Source: Glandiceps talaboti
Taxonomy: Eukaryota; Hemichordata; Enteropneusta; Spengelidae
Assembly: GCF_964340395.1 (NCBI RefSeq)
Contig: NC_135549.1
Coordinates: 5,321,001-5,385,000, forward strand
DNA: 64,000 nucleotides
Direction: 5' to 3'
Under the pieces are notes generated by a model. The model was given only the letters and a program-made list of their open reading frames with translations, was not told the origin of the DNA and searched no databases. Position 1 is the first letter of the stretch, and each line of letters starts with the position of its first letter. This document shows positions 12,401-24,117 of this stretch, piece after piece. The position numbers and the translations under genes were made by a program.

Positions 12401-15400
12401 AATTGTAAATGAAGTTTTATAAAGATCCTCATTTCTACAACGTCGAGTCAAATGGTGCAATTTCGTACATGTATGTGATCTCTGATATACAGGATTACAA
12501 TTATAGAATGTATTTTTCGAGTACTTTTTTTAACAAATTTAATTTCGTTGCACTCACCAGGAAAACTCAGACACGGAATGGAAGTTTGCCCGTTCGGAAT
12601 TGTGGATGGATTATTTCAAAGACGGGGCGACATTGCCACCACCATTTAATATGGTACCGACGCCTCATACAATCATTAGCTCCGCCCAGTATGTCTGGAA
12701 TAAAACATGTGCTCACCGATTTGGAAAGGAACTCACTTGGGTAAGCTGTATTTTGGAAATATTCATACATTATGTTGGGATATCTATACAAATACTGTTC
12801 CCGTTAACGTTGGTGGCGCTTTCCATCTCTCTCTCTTTTAAAGTTGTCGTACGGTCAAGATTATTTTCAGAACATTTATAAGTACACAGTTAAAACCACA
12901 TTATCATCTAGAATTCATAAAATCATTGAAATATATTCTTGGCAACATTATTTAAAGGGGTCAGTCTTTGAGCAACTTAATGTTCATATTTATCAATAAG
13001 GGACTGGTCAATGTGTCTATATATTTGTTGTGTTAAAAGGGCTCCAAATAAGGGCTTATAGCAGACTACAAGAAAGAGTCAGAAGTAGCCAACAATGACG
13101 ATCCTACATTTTCTGATAAACTAAACGAATTCGACAAACAAAATATTTGAAGTATTGAGCGTCCATCTATAGTGCTATCCTTTCATCGAATCTCAAAAGC
13201 TCTCTTTACGTCTAGCTTAATGAGGACCGATCCTGGAGTGAAATTTCAAATTGAGTCTAAGCCACCCACACCACTGGGTGCTCAGGCTCATTTAGTTCTG
13301 TTTACAAATATAAACAAAACAAAACAAACAAACAAACAAACAAACAAAAACAAAAACAAATAACCAAATAACAAGTAAACAAACAAACACAATAACCTGA
13401 CAAATGAGTAGATACATACATTGAGTAAACGACAACAAACCAACGAACAACCAAACACTGCCCCCCCCCCCCCCCAATGGTCACATATGGAAATAACCCA
13501 CTCGGTTATTTCCATATGTGACCATTTCGGGGGGGGGGACCATGCTAATGGTTTACCTCTACATTCAAAAACTGTGCTGGGTAAGGGGCGAGGTCAATAG
13601 TTCAATGTAGGATAAAACAATATTTTACTTTGGGGGTTTCAGCCAGTTTAGTTCTCATCGTACAAAATCGATTTTACTTCTGATGGGGGTTGTGTACCCC
13701 TAAATACAAATATTTCTTTACAAATGTCAAATTGAGAAGAAAGGGAACAATTTCGCTATAGTAAATGCATGGCACTAAAATAAAAGTGTCAGCAAAAGAA
13801 CTGTTTTGTACTCACTACATACTGGCTTTATATTCATAGCTGCACTACATACAACGTACTACTACATACGGATTTGAAATTTATTGTGAGGTTAAAGCTA
13901 CCTATCAATTTTCAACTTTGGCCAATTTAGTTGGAGGGGTTGGGGGGGGGGGTCTGAGGCCTAATTGTAATAAATTTAGGTTTTCATGCAATTTAAGTTC
14001 CTGCTTGTTTCAAAACATCCACCATTATACAAACGTACTAGTATTAAAGAAAAGTAAAGTGTCACTGTTATGTCTTAACGACAACATACCCTTAGCCTAA
14101 ACATTAGTGATGAAAGTGTTAGAAAGATTAATTTCTCTCACCGACGCCACTCACTACTTTATTTTAATTTGAAAATGGTGCTAATAGGTCTGTTGATGAC
14201 GCTGTGGCCATAGGCCCTTGGTACATTTGTATGAGTTCCCTTTATAGCTCAGCGTCCAACACGAACATCCCATAAAAATTTATTTGGTGAAATTTATATT
14301 CAGTTTATTGACTCAAATTGTTTAATATAATGTAATTAGTTAAGTTTAGTTGAACTTCCCTTTACCTTTGACATTTGATTTTGAGATTGCAATCACAGAT
14401 ATTTTAATTGGTACAACGATACTTTACTATAAATGTACACACGGTTGATATTACCGTTGCGTTGAAATTTGATTCCTTAATTATTACAGGCACCACGCAA
14501 GCAGTCGATAGTTGAAGACAATTACACGGTATGTGTGTATTTTCAATTATGGGCACACATGTATGTGTATGCATATTCATATATATCCTAAGATTTTCTT
14601 GAATACAGCTGTAACACACGTGTCAACCCCAAAATAGTGTCATTGAGTAGAGCAGCAAACTCAGTAAAAAAACTTAATGTAAGCTTTATGTCCAAAATTG
14701 GACACGCTACGCCCTCTGTGTCTCGTACATGATTGAATATCATATGGTTTTGTAAAGCTTTAATCAGACGTTCTTAAGGAATGTGGATTTGTCAGGTAAT
14801 CAATAAGTGTTGTTGGTAATGAATGTACATTGTTGAATTTAAAAAAGTAATCGTGCAATATTTAAGACGGTCGTCAATTGTTTTTTGAGTTGACCTAGAG
14901 CGTTTTTTTTTCTTTAACTTTCCAGGATGTTTGCAAACAATTAGTTCTCCGATACCTTGCCGAGAAAGCAAGCATCGCCCGTGAATCTGGAGAAGGTGGC
15001 GCCTTTAAGGAAGAGCTGATGACAATAAAACAGGACATGTCGTTAATCAGGTAATGTGAACTATTGCCAACTGGGGTTATTTCGAGCCGATGCGCAACTA
15101 TTCTGCGGTCGGGCTGGCATTTGCGCGTCGGTCCGGCTGCCGGCTTTTTGCCAAAATTTTGCTGATGCCCTCGCCTTCGGCTTGCGTATCATCAGCACTT
15201 TGGTAAAGAGTGTCAACTCTTGTGCATGCATTTTTAAAGGAAATATTGCGTTAAAAGTTTCTAATTATTGTACTTATGCTAGCTTGTAATTCTTACAAGA
15301 AGTTAGTAACTTCACACTCCTTACCGTGACAGACAAACAGCGTAATTCGATTGTATATAGGTATGGTCTACTACGTGTAGTGTATGAGTATCGGTCGCAT

Positions 15401-16298
15401 TTTTGTATTTTAACATCAGATTCTTCAGAATTATCATCAGATATTTTAAAAACACGTTTTTTGTTAATTGAGAAAATGTCATTATACCTAACCTCACAAC
15501 TAAAAGATAATGGACAATCGTTGTTGTAAAGAATTAGTCTAAATAAAAATTTTGGAAAATGAAATTGTAATTTAAATTTTCTTTCTGGCCTACTCGGCTT
15601 GCTATATAGATCCGATTGATAATTAACTCAGTGTTCAACTCAAGCTTATACACATATACATATGAAAGTACTACTAGTCATTTATCACTTCTAGGTATGA
15701 AATCTATGGTATCGACCAGCGTATGAAGGGAGCAGTTAATTACTTCGATGGTAAGAGTGATGATCTATCGGAAAATATCCTACTACTGAAATCCGATGTG
15801 AAGCAAAACAGAAATGCTGACCACGAAGAACTTGGTGTTACACGACACGAATTGAAAGGAAGTACAGAACGGGGCCACGTTATGCTGGAAAATCTCGAAC
15901 AACGAATTGTTGGTATGCAACAACAACACTCGGAACAGGAGGAACGAACGAAGGGTGTGATGAGTGACATCTTAAATGAGCTAAAACAAGACATCGCTAA
16001 AAATAAAGAAGACAGCGCAGAAATGTTCAGGGAAATACAGAGTCAGTCTGAAACTAGAAGCGAGCGTGAAAACGCTATGCTCCTAAACCTTTTAGATATA
16101 ATATCCAATGTGCAGAGCCAGATGTTAGAAAATGAAACAAGTAAGTTGGAGATAATGGAGAATATGCAGGAACTGTCTGCGAAAGTTGACAGTCTCGGTT
16201 TGCAGGCTGCTAACCTTGTGAGGGAAGTGGAGTCTTTGAAAGTGTCTCAGATCACAAAGCCCCAAGGACAGCAACAAGATGAAGAACATAAAGATTAA
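5416..16298 (+). CDS. TRPC-like: TRPC-like cation channel, copy B, complete (14 exons)
   Basis: Receptor- or lipid-gated, non-selective, Ca2+-permeable plasma-membrane channel of the TRPC family, probably tetrameric (family knowledge). Coding exons: 5416-5584, 5996-6105, 6517-6624, 7284-7463, 8293-8523, 8660-8847, 9858-10066, 10262-10401, 10686-11368, 11718-11913, 12561-12740, 14490-14528, 14926-15050, 15695-16298. All joins keep frame with GT-AG sites and give 1053 aa. Residues 1-150 hold ankyrin repeats (ALQLAVENGRL, PIILAAQHNDY). 190-266 is the linker helix region. Membrane segments lie near 297-317, 329-353, 427-445, 581-605, 620-643 and 711-731. The pore motif LFW is at 681-683, Cys656 and Cys666 lie before it, and the TRP box EWKFAR is at 744-749. 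KQDMSLIRYEIYG spans the last exon join and a coiled coil fills 855-1045. Oddities: no zinc-binding HX3CXCX2C motif in the linker, and a long S3-S4 loop. The start Met precedes the first ankyrin repeat as in copy C. The channel assignment is secure; ligand and ion preference are unknown. Confidence 0.93.
5996..6105 (+). CDS. TRPC-like: Copy B exon 2 (ankyrin repeat)
   Basis: 110 nt between TTTTTCAG and GTAGGT. It encodes VVKILLSHS and KAVELLLNN ankyrin helices. Copy C exon 2 is also 110 nt. Confidence 0.9.
6517..6624 (+). CDS. TRPC-like: Copy B exon 3 (ankyrin repeat)
   Basis: 108 nt, phase 0 to phase 0, acceptor ACCACAG and donor GTGTGG. It encodes FHPDISPIILAAQHNDY, which matches the TRPC DVTPIILAAH repeat. 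Confidence 0.9.
7284..7463 (+). CDS. TRPC-like: Copy B exon 4 (ankyrin/linker junction, lacks zinc motif)
   Basis: 180 nt, phase 0. It encodes KGAPPIELSDL, then a Cys-free stretch, then LNIYKALASEAY, which aligns with the TRPC INAYKGLASPAY motif. Vertebrate TRPCs carry HX3CXCX2C between these two motifs. Confidence 0.9.
8293..8523 (+). CDS. TRPC-like: Copy B exon 5 (TRP_2 linker helices)
   Basis: 231 nt, phase 0. LSAELKRMSSLEYEFRQEY aligns with the TRPC [20 protein letters not shown] helix; TDELRTVLNHES follows. The donor GTTTGT is a weak consensus match. Confidence 0.9.
8660..8847 (+). CDS. TRPC-like: Copy B exon 6 (pre-S1 and S1)
   Basis: 188 nt. CQQELIERWYRGLPDLRD is the TRPC pre-S1 motif (CQQQLLSIWYENLSGLR in vertebrates). 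The S1 helix follows, and the exon ends in phase 2 at GTAAGT. Confidence 0.92.
9189..9743. repeat. Compound (ACAT)n/(ACGT)n/(AC)n/(ACGC)n microsatellite in copy B intron 6
   Basis: About 550 bp built almost entirely from ACAT, ACGT, AC and ACGC units, ending in a short GTATGT inverted continuation. It sits about 115 bp before exon 7. All long frames in it are low-complexity artefacts. Confidence 0.95.
9858..10066 (+). CDS. TRPC-like: Copy B exon 7 (S2 region)
   Basis: 209 nt after ATTTCAG. It encodes YVKFLLHTASYLVFVVM, matching the TRPC FMKFVAHAASF segment, and then an acidic stretch. It ends in phase 1. Confidence 0.9.
10262..10401 (+). CDS. TRPC-like: Copy B exon 8 (S2-S3 linker and S3)
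   Basis: 140 nt. It encodes MVWREIKEV, then LSDTWNMFDCVQLGLYLSW (S3). Copy C exon 8 is also 140 nt. Confidence 0.9.
10686..11368 (+). CDS. TRPC-like: Copy B exon 9 (S3-S4 loop, S4, S5)
   Basis: 683 nt. The first ~125 residues form a hydrophilic, Pro-containing loop with three N-glycosylation sequons (NVS, NIS, NNT). Then come ADPTLIAFC, the S4 segment with SVIRILRIVVI, GPLQISF and S5. Confidence 0.92.
11718..11913 (+). CDS. TRPC-like: Copy B exon 10 (pore and S6)
   Basis: 196 nt. It encodes SLFWSLYGLIDL (the LFW pore motif of TRPCs) and LLNLLIALMGTTYEAVV (S6). It ends in phase 0 at GTAAGT. Confidence 0.93.
12561..12740 (+). CDS. TRPC-like: Copy B exon 11 (TRP box)
   Basis: 180 nt. It encodes the EWKFAR TRP box followed by LPPPFNMVPTP, the Pro-rich TRP box 2 typical of TRPC. 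Confidence 0.93.
12741..14489. other. Copy B intron 11, no exon seen apart from repeats
   Basis: 1.75 kb intron. It contains a half foldback element (13276-13535) and a homopolymer G run near 13941. I see no conserved reading frame. Confidence 0.7.
13276..13535. mobile_element. Half copy of a foldback element with central hairpin
   Basis: The left arm starts with GCTCAGGCTCATTTAGTT and continues with (CAAA)n, GACAAATGAGTAGATACATAC and a C run. It ends in a perfect hairpin, AATGGTCACATATGGAAATA facing its complement around 13498-13508, then a G run. The same arm order occurs in the full foldback at 46141-46544. Here the outer right arm is missing. Confidence 0.6.
14490..14528 (+). CDS. TRPC-like: Copy B exon 12 (13-codon micro-exon)
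   Basis: A 39-nt exon between TTATTACAG and GTATGT, phase 0 on both sides. It encodes APRKQSIVEDNYT. Copy C has a 39-nt exon at the same place (42958-42996), which supports it. Confidence 0.75.
14926..15050 (+). CDS. TRPC-like: Copy B exon 13 (CIRB-like region)
   Basis: 125 nt. LRYLAEKASIAR and KEELMTIKQDMSLIR correspond to the TRPC calmodulin/IP3R-binding region and the KQDISSLRYEL helix. It ends in phase 2. Confidence 0.9.
15695..16298 (+). CDS. TRPC-like: Copy B exon 14 (coiled-coil tail, stop)
   Basis: 604 nt from CACTTCTAG to TAA. It encodes YEIYGIDQRMKGAV and then about 190 charged helical residues with ADHEELG, GTERGH-like and NETSK blocks shared with copies A and C. The extreme C-terminus (QGQQQDEEHKD) is unique to this copy. 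Confidence 0.9.
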
Positions 16299-16409
16299 TC
16301 TGGAGAACATTGATGGACGTGTGAGAGAGCTGTAGCTGCCCACGATCTGATTCAAATCCTATGTAATTATTAGGTCAATTTGGCTCGGTTTCCTTCATTA
16401 CAATGTGCT

Positions 16410-16521
<112 letters not shown>

Positions 16522-16756
16522 CGCTAGTGGGAATTGCTTCGAACCTGACTAGGACTGGTCTGTTCAGTGGTTATTGAAACATTATGTATGCACAATTTTA
16601 TGCACAGAGAAAGAAGTATGGGTGACAACTTCGCCTATAGATTTTGTAGAGAATGTTAAGTAAGTAAGAGAGCCTTCAGTCATTGCAGAAGGGAAGTGTC
16701 GGGAGAACAATTGCTTTCGGGGGTAAATGGAATTAAGAGAGGGTCACGTATTATTA

Positions 16757-16826
16757 ACACAACTGAACTGATAAAGTTCAGTAGTGATATAGGCATAGGG
16801 CGGTGTTTGTCTGTCTGTCTATGTGT

Positions 16827-16883
<57 letters not shown>

Positions 16884-17971
16884 TGGGGGGGACGACTTAA
16901 ATTCAAGAAACGCCAGACCGATTGCCTTGGTAATTGGTGGGGACATTAATTTTGGTGTCTAGTTGGGAAATTGTTCGAAGCAAAATGATCGCATTATAGG
17001 ATTTGGGGCAAACTGCCAAAAATTTAAACTCAAAACTACTGGGCAGATTGGTCTGGCATTTGGTTGGAACGTTCTTAGGGGTGTGCAAATGAAGATTTGT
17101 TCATGACATGATGATTCAATCATTAATATGCAAATTATGGCTAAATTTTTGGTCAAAAATCTTTAATTCCAAAACTACTGAGTTGATTGGGCTGAAATTT
17201 AATGGGGATGCATATAATGGTATATAGATGAAAACATATGTAGTATATAATGATCCCATCAGTGATATGCAAATTAGGTGTGAAAATGTGAATTTTTGTG
17301 AAAATCTTATATCTCATAAAGTACTTGATCATTGAATGAGACTGATATTTCTATTTTCCGCAGATTTTCTTCAAAACATTTTGACACAATTGGCCCAGTT
17401 GCAAGCAACCATGACTCTTAGCAACAACCAAATGGCAGTATATTTTGGTCAAATAACAACATCATCTAGTAAGCAAATGAGTAAACATTCTAAAAAATGT
17501 ATTCAATAACCCTAGCAACCATGACCACGCCCATAGCAGCAGCCAAAATGTGGTGCATTTCACAAAGATAACAACAGGGATTCTTAGACAAGTGAATAAA
17601 CATTCAAAAAGTGTATGCAAATATGCCTAGCAACAATACCACGCCCATGGCAAAATCCAAATGATCACATATATTGCAAAGATAGATAGCACCAGTGATT
17701 ATAGACAAGTGAATAAACATTCAATAATGTACGCCCATAACAACAGCCAAATTGTCTCGTATATTGCAAAAATAACAGGGATTAATAGACAGACGAATAA
17801 ACATTTTTAAAATGTATGCAAATATACCTAGCAACAGACATCACGTATATTGCAAAGATAACAATAGGGTTGGATTGGCAACTGGATAAGTCATTCAGGA
17901 AATGAACATCTATACCTAGCATGGATCAGCATGTGGGTAAACTTTTTTTTTAAAAACTGTTCAGTTGTGCT
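16757..17971 (+). mobile_element. Nonautonomous element, AGCACAACTGAACTG family, copy 2
   Basis: Starts ACACAACTGAACTGATAAAG and ends TTCAGTTGTGCT. A (GT)n tract lies at about 16825-16876, followed by repeated blocks of ACTACTGGGCAGATTGG type. The right half (about 17440-17870) is a tandem array of roughly 100-130 bp units containing GAATAAACATTC and CCTAGCAACA. This copy is about three times longer than copy 1, mainly through that array. Confidence 0.65.
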
Positions 17972-18389
17972 ACAACGCTATTGGCGCAATATTTTTGATA
18001 CATTGCATTATTTTGCGATTGTGTGATCCCACTGCTACCACATCCCACGTAGTGCTAACACATCCCACCACCCAGCCCCCCCCCCCGTACAATATCACAT
18101 ATCAGCCAAATCGGTGCTGATAACGTTAGCCATGCAGTGAGTTGATTGTTAGTCGTGGTGTGAAGAGAGGAATGGATCTTACATGAGTGAAAGGAAAACA
18201 GCGTGGTAAGAATAAAATATTTGGGATGCTGTAATGGAGTGAAGATGTTGACCTCGGTCAATGGCCAAGCAATGTTTGTGTCTATTATTAGGGAATTCTG
18301 ACCTTCAGCTCTGCCAATTAGATCCAAACACACTAATTCATCAATGGAGTGCTGGGGAACAACCAACGCCATTCAAGTTATCAAAATGG

Positions 18390-18655
18390 GGGCAGCAGTG
18401 AGATAGGGTTGTTACCATTCATTATGACACTCGTGCTCATTTTCATCATGCTTTCGGCCTTTTAACCCATGTTTTTTGGATTTTTTAAATGTTTTTTTTT
18501 TCTCGGGCAGAGGGTTATGTTTTAGAGAAATTGACATTGAGGAAAGGCCACATTTTCGAATGCGGAATCGGGGGGGGGGGGGTACGTTTTTACGCGAGAA
18601 ACTCTGCTCAGCTAGGTTGCGCCCACCACCGGTAATTATTGACGGCTCCGTTTTA
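18390..18655. mobile_element. Probable element end with GTAATTATTGACGGCTCC terminus
   Basis: A G run (18570-18581) and the terminal sequence GGTAATTATTGACGGCTCCG match the ends of the element at 27397-28163. A clear left end was not found, so this is a fragment or a diverged copy. Confidence 0.35.
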
Positions 18656-18699
18656 CCGGTACACAAATGTATCGTGTATCAGGTATCTCACTGTCTGTC

Positions 18700-21600
18700 T
18701 GGCTTACTCTAGATGGAACACAGAACGGCTCAGTAATGAGGGTGTCATGTGTATCATTGGTAGGTATTACGAGTGGTTGTAAGGTCAAAAGCACTATAAT
18801 CTTCAATGCAAGCTAACATGGGAAATTACAGCGTTACATCATCAGGGAATAACACGTGTCGGCACATGACAAGTCATCGAGGTACATATATTGTTGGAGC
18901 TAAAACCATACTCTTTGTCACAATATTCACACCTGCTTATGATTGTCGAAGTTTTGACAATGTTTTAACGCAAAATATATTATTGCACTGTGTGGACCAT
19001 AAGGCCACCAAAGAGGCCTAGAAACAGACTCACACGCCTGTGATATCAAAGGTGTTTTGCTGATTACAGTGGAAGTTACCAGCCTTACCAGAAACAGCAA
19101 GACATGCAATTGTAAAATATTGTACCCACACACCTATCAGATTTGTATGCTTCGGTGTTTTCTATTTTATAACTTCTTCTATAAGCCATATGTATAAACA
19201 TTGTAAGCTTAAAAATTACATTTGAATATTATGTAGTAAAGGAACACTTAATGATCAAACAAATTGCCAATTTCAAAATAAACACGTGCTTTGAATAAAA
19301 CACCTTTTCAACGTCAAGGAGCTATTACCAGTTTGGGTAGTAACTTTGTACAAAAATAACCAATGATGTAAATTTATTTTGTTATACTCATTCAGAAAAA
19401 ATCAATCTCCTTGATGGAGTCATAATAGGTGTGAATATTCTCTTTCAAGCAAGTGTGTTGGAAAATTTATGAATTCAAATGACTATCTCTTCGTACAAAA
19501 TACCATTGATATCTGAACCAATGAAAATGGGTATTCAAAAACCCACCTTTTGCAAGTCCACTATCCGGAGAAATATTTTTAAAACACCCTGAGAGTACAT
19601 GTACACCGGTATCTATTTATCTAAACTTCGAGGAGATACTTTTGAAGAAAGAAAATCAGAGCGAGTTCTATAGTCGCAGGTAAAACATTGTACTGTGGCA
19701 TGACAAGACCATCGATTTTCATAACAATGTATTCACTTTAGTAGTAAACGTTCAAAATTGTTATCTATTCGATCGTAGTCATGTAGAATCTTTGGGTATA
19801 GATGGGATGTTACATGTAATATGTCTATTTATTATTAAGTATTTGGAGACATTTATCATAATGTCAACTGCTGGCATATATAAATAAAATGAGATCGGTT
19901 TGATCACATAATTGCATCTGAGTTCCAACTTTGTTCGTTGGCATGTTGCGGGTCTAACCTAACAACAGTTAAATTTACTGTCGGTATTATATACTGTCCA
20001 ATCATATATGTCTTTATTTACCTCTATTTCCATCGTTTAGTGTCCTTTGTAAATAGACATCTAACCGCTTTCACCATATCGAATTTTAACTGTGAATGAA
20101 ATAGCACGTGTAGATGTACGTTAAACAAAGTCGTGCTTATAAGATAAAAATGGTGCAACAACATCATCAAATTATGACACATCACACATAGGCGAGTGTG
20201 ATTGTGAGGTACATTGTATTTCAAACATGCATGGTTCTACCCACGGCCTGAGTTTTATATCTAGCAGAGTTTATCGATAGGTGAAATTATCAATCATATC
20301 TGAATCACCTGCCTGCTGCTAATGCTTAACAAGGTTTTGAATTTGAAATCCAGTACAGATACAGTAACTTCAACTGCATGTTTCAAGTTCTCTTTTTGTG
20401 AAATCAATCAACAAAGTCAACAGACAAAGCAATCTATAAGGTACTTTGTATGCAACCTCGAATAAGTCATAAACAAGAGAAAGGACAGAAATTACAGAAG
20501 GTGTTGGCGGTGTTTTGACGGAATGGGTCCCTGCTTTTCGCGAAAGGGTTTAGGACGGGTCAGCGTTTTTGCGCATGTATTTAGGGGCGAGTCACTGATA
20601 TATATGCAGTGATATCTTGATAGGCAATCAAACGGAAAATCACATATTCAAGAAATGACAATTTATAATTTAAAAGAAATATCTTTATGGTGTTACAACT
20701 AAACTGTTGTGTGAAAATCAATTTAAATTTATGTCCTCTATGCTTTCCCCTCATACTTCCGTCAGCTGTCATTCACTTGAATGTTCATATTCCCATTGTC
20801 ATCTCCCATTTCACAGAATCATCACCATCATGGTACTTCATATCATCACCATCGTCATCATTATCATCATCATCATCATCACCATCACCACCACCACAAT
20901 TAGCAACAGGACCTTGGTCATGACAATTATCATCTGTTTCGTGTCCCAAGTTCTGATATTTACTTATTTTATCATAGTCAGCGTCTGCCATTGTGTTCCA
21001 TTTTTTCATTTGTTATCATTGTTTTAATTGTTATTGTCATTTTATCCATGTACATGTTTAACATTGGAAAAAGCACATATGTAGTGTAGTGCGTTTTTAG
21101 AAAAAAAAAGAAAAGAAAAAAAAAGAAAGAAAAAAAAAGAAAAATACATTATTATATATTGGTCTATTTTTTTTAACGCCGCACTGTCGCATGTCAGAAT
21201 GAAAATTTTCATGATGTCACAATCATCTTACTCCGAAGAAGGTTTCATTTGTAAAGGTTGTTAGACTAATCGGGTTGGAGGGTGTTATTTTGTGTGAACT
21301 GGGAGATGATTCATCTGATAGTGAAAGCACAGGGGAGGGGAGTATCCAGATTGCTCACGTTGCAATGATCTTAAAAGTGACTACTTCCAGCCCGTGCTAC
21401 TCAGCAGATGTGATGAAGAAGAATTACATATAGGATGTGGCAGTTTATTTTGCGACTGATAGTACTAATACCTTAATACCCCTTAACTTATAGGATTTTA
21501 CCTAGACATACTGATATGGGCACTGAAATATTCCAAGGTTAGCCACAACATAGATTGAGAGTGTATTGTTCGTTATGTACACTTCGTGTCACATTAATTG

Positions 21601-22130
21601 TTATGTAAGGTTTATGTGAATTAGTCTTTGTACATGCATGTTGGCATCACTCACTGTCTCAGACAGTGTCTGTTGGGTATGGTTAAATTATGAGCGACAA
21701 CGTATTCCACGAAATAAACTAAATAAGATTCCAACTGATAATTCAAGCACCAGATTTATCACACGCCTTGCGTTTTATCTCAGTCCTTACAATTCTTTAC
21801 ACACACACTCCAAGTGTGTACGAGTCCTTGCATGCCATGCCAGAGGTCGTATCACAAACACGTGTACAACGTCATAATTTACTCTCCATTACCCAGACTA
21901 CATGTAGATGTCATATAAACGCCAGAAGACTATCAAGCCTGGTGTTAGCCTGGTGTTTCCCGATAGGGAATTTTAACAGCGGAATTCTCAGGTAAGTACT
22001 CATTACACGAGCTATGGTGTGGATAGAGTATACGTAGAAGTAAGAGCCTAATTTGAAATCACCTAAAAAAAACGAGTGAATAATCATACATGATAGTTAT
22101 CGTATTGATAATCTCTTTTGGAATTCATCA
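18700..22130. other. Intergenic, no gene seen
   Basis: Contains an (ATC)n tract at about 20845-20895 and an A/G-rich run at about 21100-21143. Open frames here are short and unremarkable. Confidence 0.5.
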
Positions 22131-22138
22131 ATTGGTAT

Positions 22139-22285
22139 AATAATAATAATGTTCGGTTCTTATATAGCGCTTTCCCACACCGTGCTCAAAGCGCTTTACA
22201 ATTAATTATTACCCCTGGCTCGGATCAGAACGGCACAACGGCCCTTTAGTCTTCCTCAAACTCCCCGGGGAGCATACAATCCATA
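22139..22285. repeat. Dispersed repeat with TATATAGCGCTTTCC / AAAGCGCTTTACAA core
   Basis: A run of AATAAT precedes TTATATAGCGCTTTCCCACA, CGTGCTCAAAGCGCTTTACA and ATTACCCCTGG. From general knowledge, this core recurs as a dispersed repeat in many aquatic animal genomes. It has no ORF. The CCCCGGGG palindrome near its end is part of the unit. Confidence 0.55.
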
Positions 22286-23124
22286 TATAAGAAAATGCAC
22301 ACTATACTAGCCTGTTTACACTAACTTGAAGTGTTTATACCATATTGAAAAGTTAGGACAATTTCAATGTCTCAGATCACGAAAAAACAGAGTCGTGCTC
22401 ATTTCGATATTATACCAAAACAAACAAGTTATCGATCGACTCAATAAACAAGTAGAATGATTGAAAAGACATGTGCTGGAGTTACTGGTCTATATCAACC
22501 TCTATTGACCCCTATTAAAGACCATCCTTCAATTCTTCAAGTTGTAAATTATACGATATTGTACGATGTTTGTCGACAATCTCAGTCGTGTATTCAGTTC
22601 CTGACAATTGCTAACAGAATTAATTGACCACTTTGATATCGTAATTGCACAAATCAGTATTAACATAAAACACTTCGTTGAAAAAAAATTTACTTATGTG
22701 ATTTCCATAATTTGAGGGAAAAATGAAATTGCACATCTATCAGTTTTGAATCGGTATCGCTCATTTATTTCAGGTGTTTGCCAAAGCACTTTGTAAACGC
22801 CATCATTTGATTCCTTCACGGTGAGTTAGTGCCAGCTTGTTGTCAAAAACACGTGTTTACAAAATGTAATATTTATAGTTCTGTATATTAATATATGGCG
22901 ACGACGGAAAATATCTTAAACGTATTTGCATATGCTGTTCATGGTCATAATTCTTACCAGTGTCCATTAAACTATGTCTATTCAAGATTGAGCTCTCTTA
23001 CTGCATTGTAGCCGAACAAAAATATGGACAAAAGTGAGATCTCACTATTTCCTGTCAACGATGAAATCATAGTCTCGAAATTATTTACAAGTTATTCTTA
23101 ATTTTCACTAGCTCGTATACGACG

Positions 23125-23127
23125 ACG

Positions 23128-23158
<31 letters not shown>

Positions 23159-23174
23159 AACCAACAACATCAAA

Positions 23175-23239
<65 letters not shown>

Positions 23240-23240
23240 C
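23125..23240. repeat. (CAA)n/(TAA)n microsatellite
   Basis: Trinucleotide CAA units, then TAA units, then CAA units. Confidence 0.95.
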
Positions 23241-23503
23241 GTACTGAAGTGACTTCTAAATGTGTTCTGACAATGTTTCTTTGTCAAACTAATTCATTGT
23301 GAATAATGTTAAATGAAGTTACTTTTATACGGGTGAAATGAATTAGTTAGGATTTATTTCAGTTGAATCGTGACTTATTCGATGTATCAAGAACCAACAT
23401 AATTGAAGCTAATGGCGGTGTAAATCATTTTCGAGGTCATATAGTGACTATACAAGCTCACCATGTGTGGCGTTTTTTAATAAACTGGTGCCAATGGCGT
23501 TGT

Positions 23504-23963
23504 AGCACAACTGTATTCTTTAAGTTTTATTTAAAAGAATACAAATGAAAACTAGATGGTCCCAACAAAACTCAACTCAAAAGGCTTCCCAAAGTTCTGA
23601 CTATATTTAAAAAAAGGATTTTTATATCTACACCATAATTGTACTGTTGGTATGGGCAGTATCTTTGTTGCTGGGTCAATTACGTCAATGTTTTGAAAGT
23701 TTAACCACTTGCCTTACCATCCACGTTTTTATTTTTACAATATACATCACCATTTCACTGTTGCTATGGGTGTGGTCTTTTTGGTAGACACATGTGCCCC
23801 AGTAGTTTTTGAGTTTAATTTTTTTGACCAAAAACGAACTTTTTGACCCAAATTACACACCTTTGATGTGGTAACTTTGCTTTTAACAATTCCCCACTAG
23901 ACACCAACAGTAATGTCCCCACTGAATACCAAGGTAATCGTTCTGGTGGTGTTCAAGTGTCAT

Positions 23964-24050
<87 letters not shown>

Positions 24051-24117
24051 TAGACAGATAGACAGACACCGCACCATGCCTGTAGCACTATGGAACCTTT
24101 GCCAGTTCAGTTGTGCT
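23504..24117 (-). mobile_element. Nonautonomous element, AGCACAACTGAACTG family, copy 3 (reverse)
   Basis: Read on the minus strand it starts AGCACAACTGAACTGGCAAA and ends CAGTTGTGCT. The (CA)n tract at 23966-24042 occupies the same internal position as the GT tracts of copies 1 and 2. Length is about 614 bp. Confidence 0.65.
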
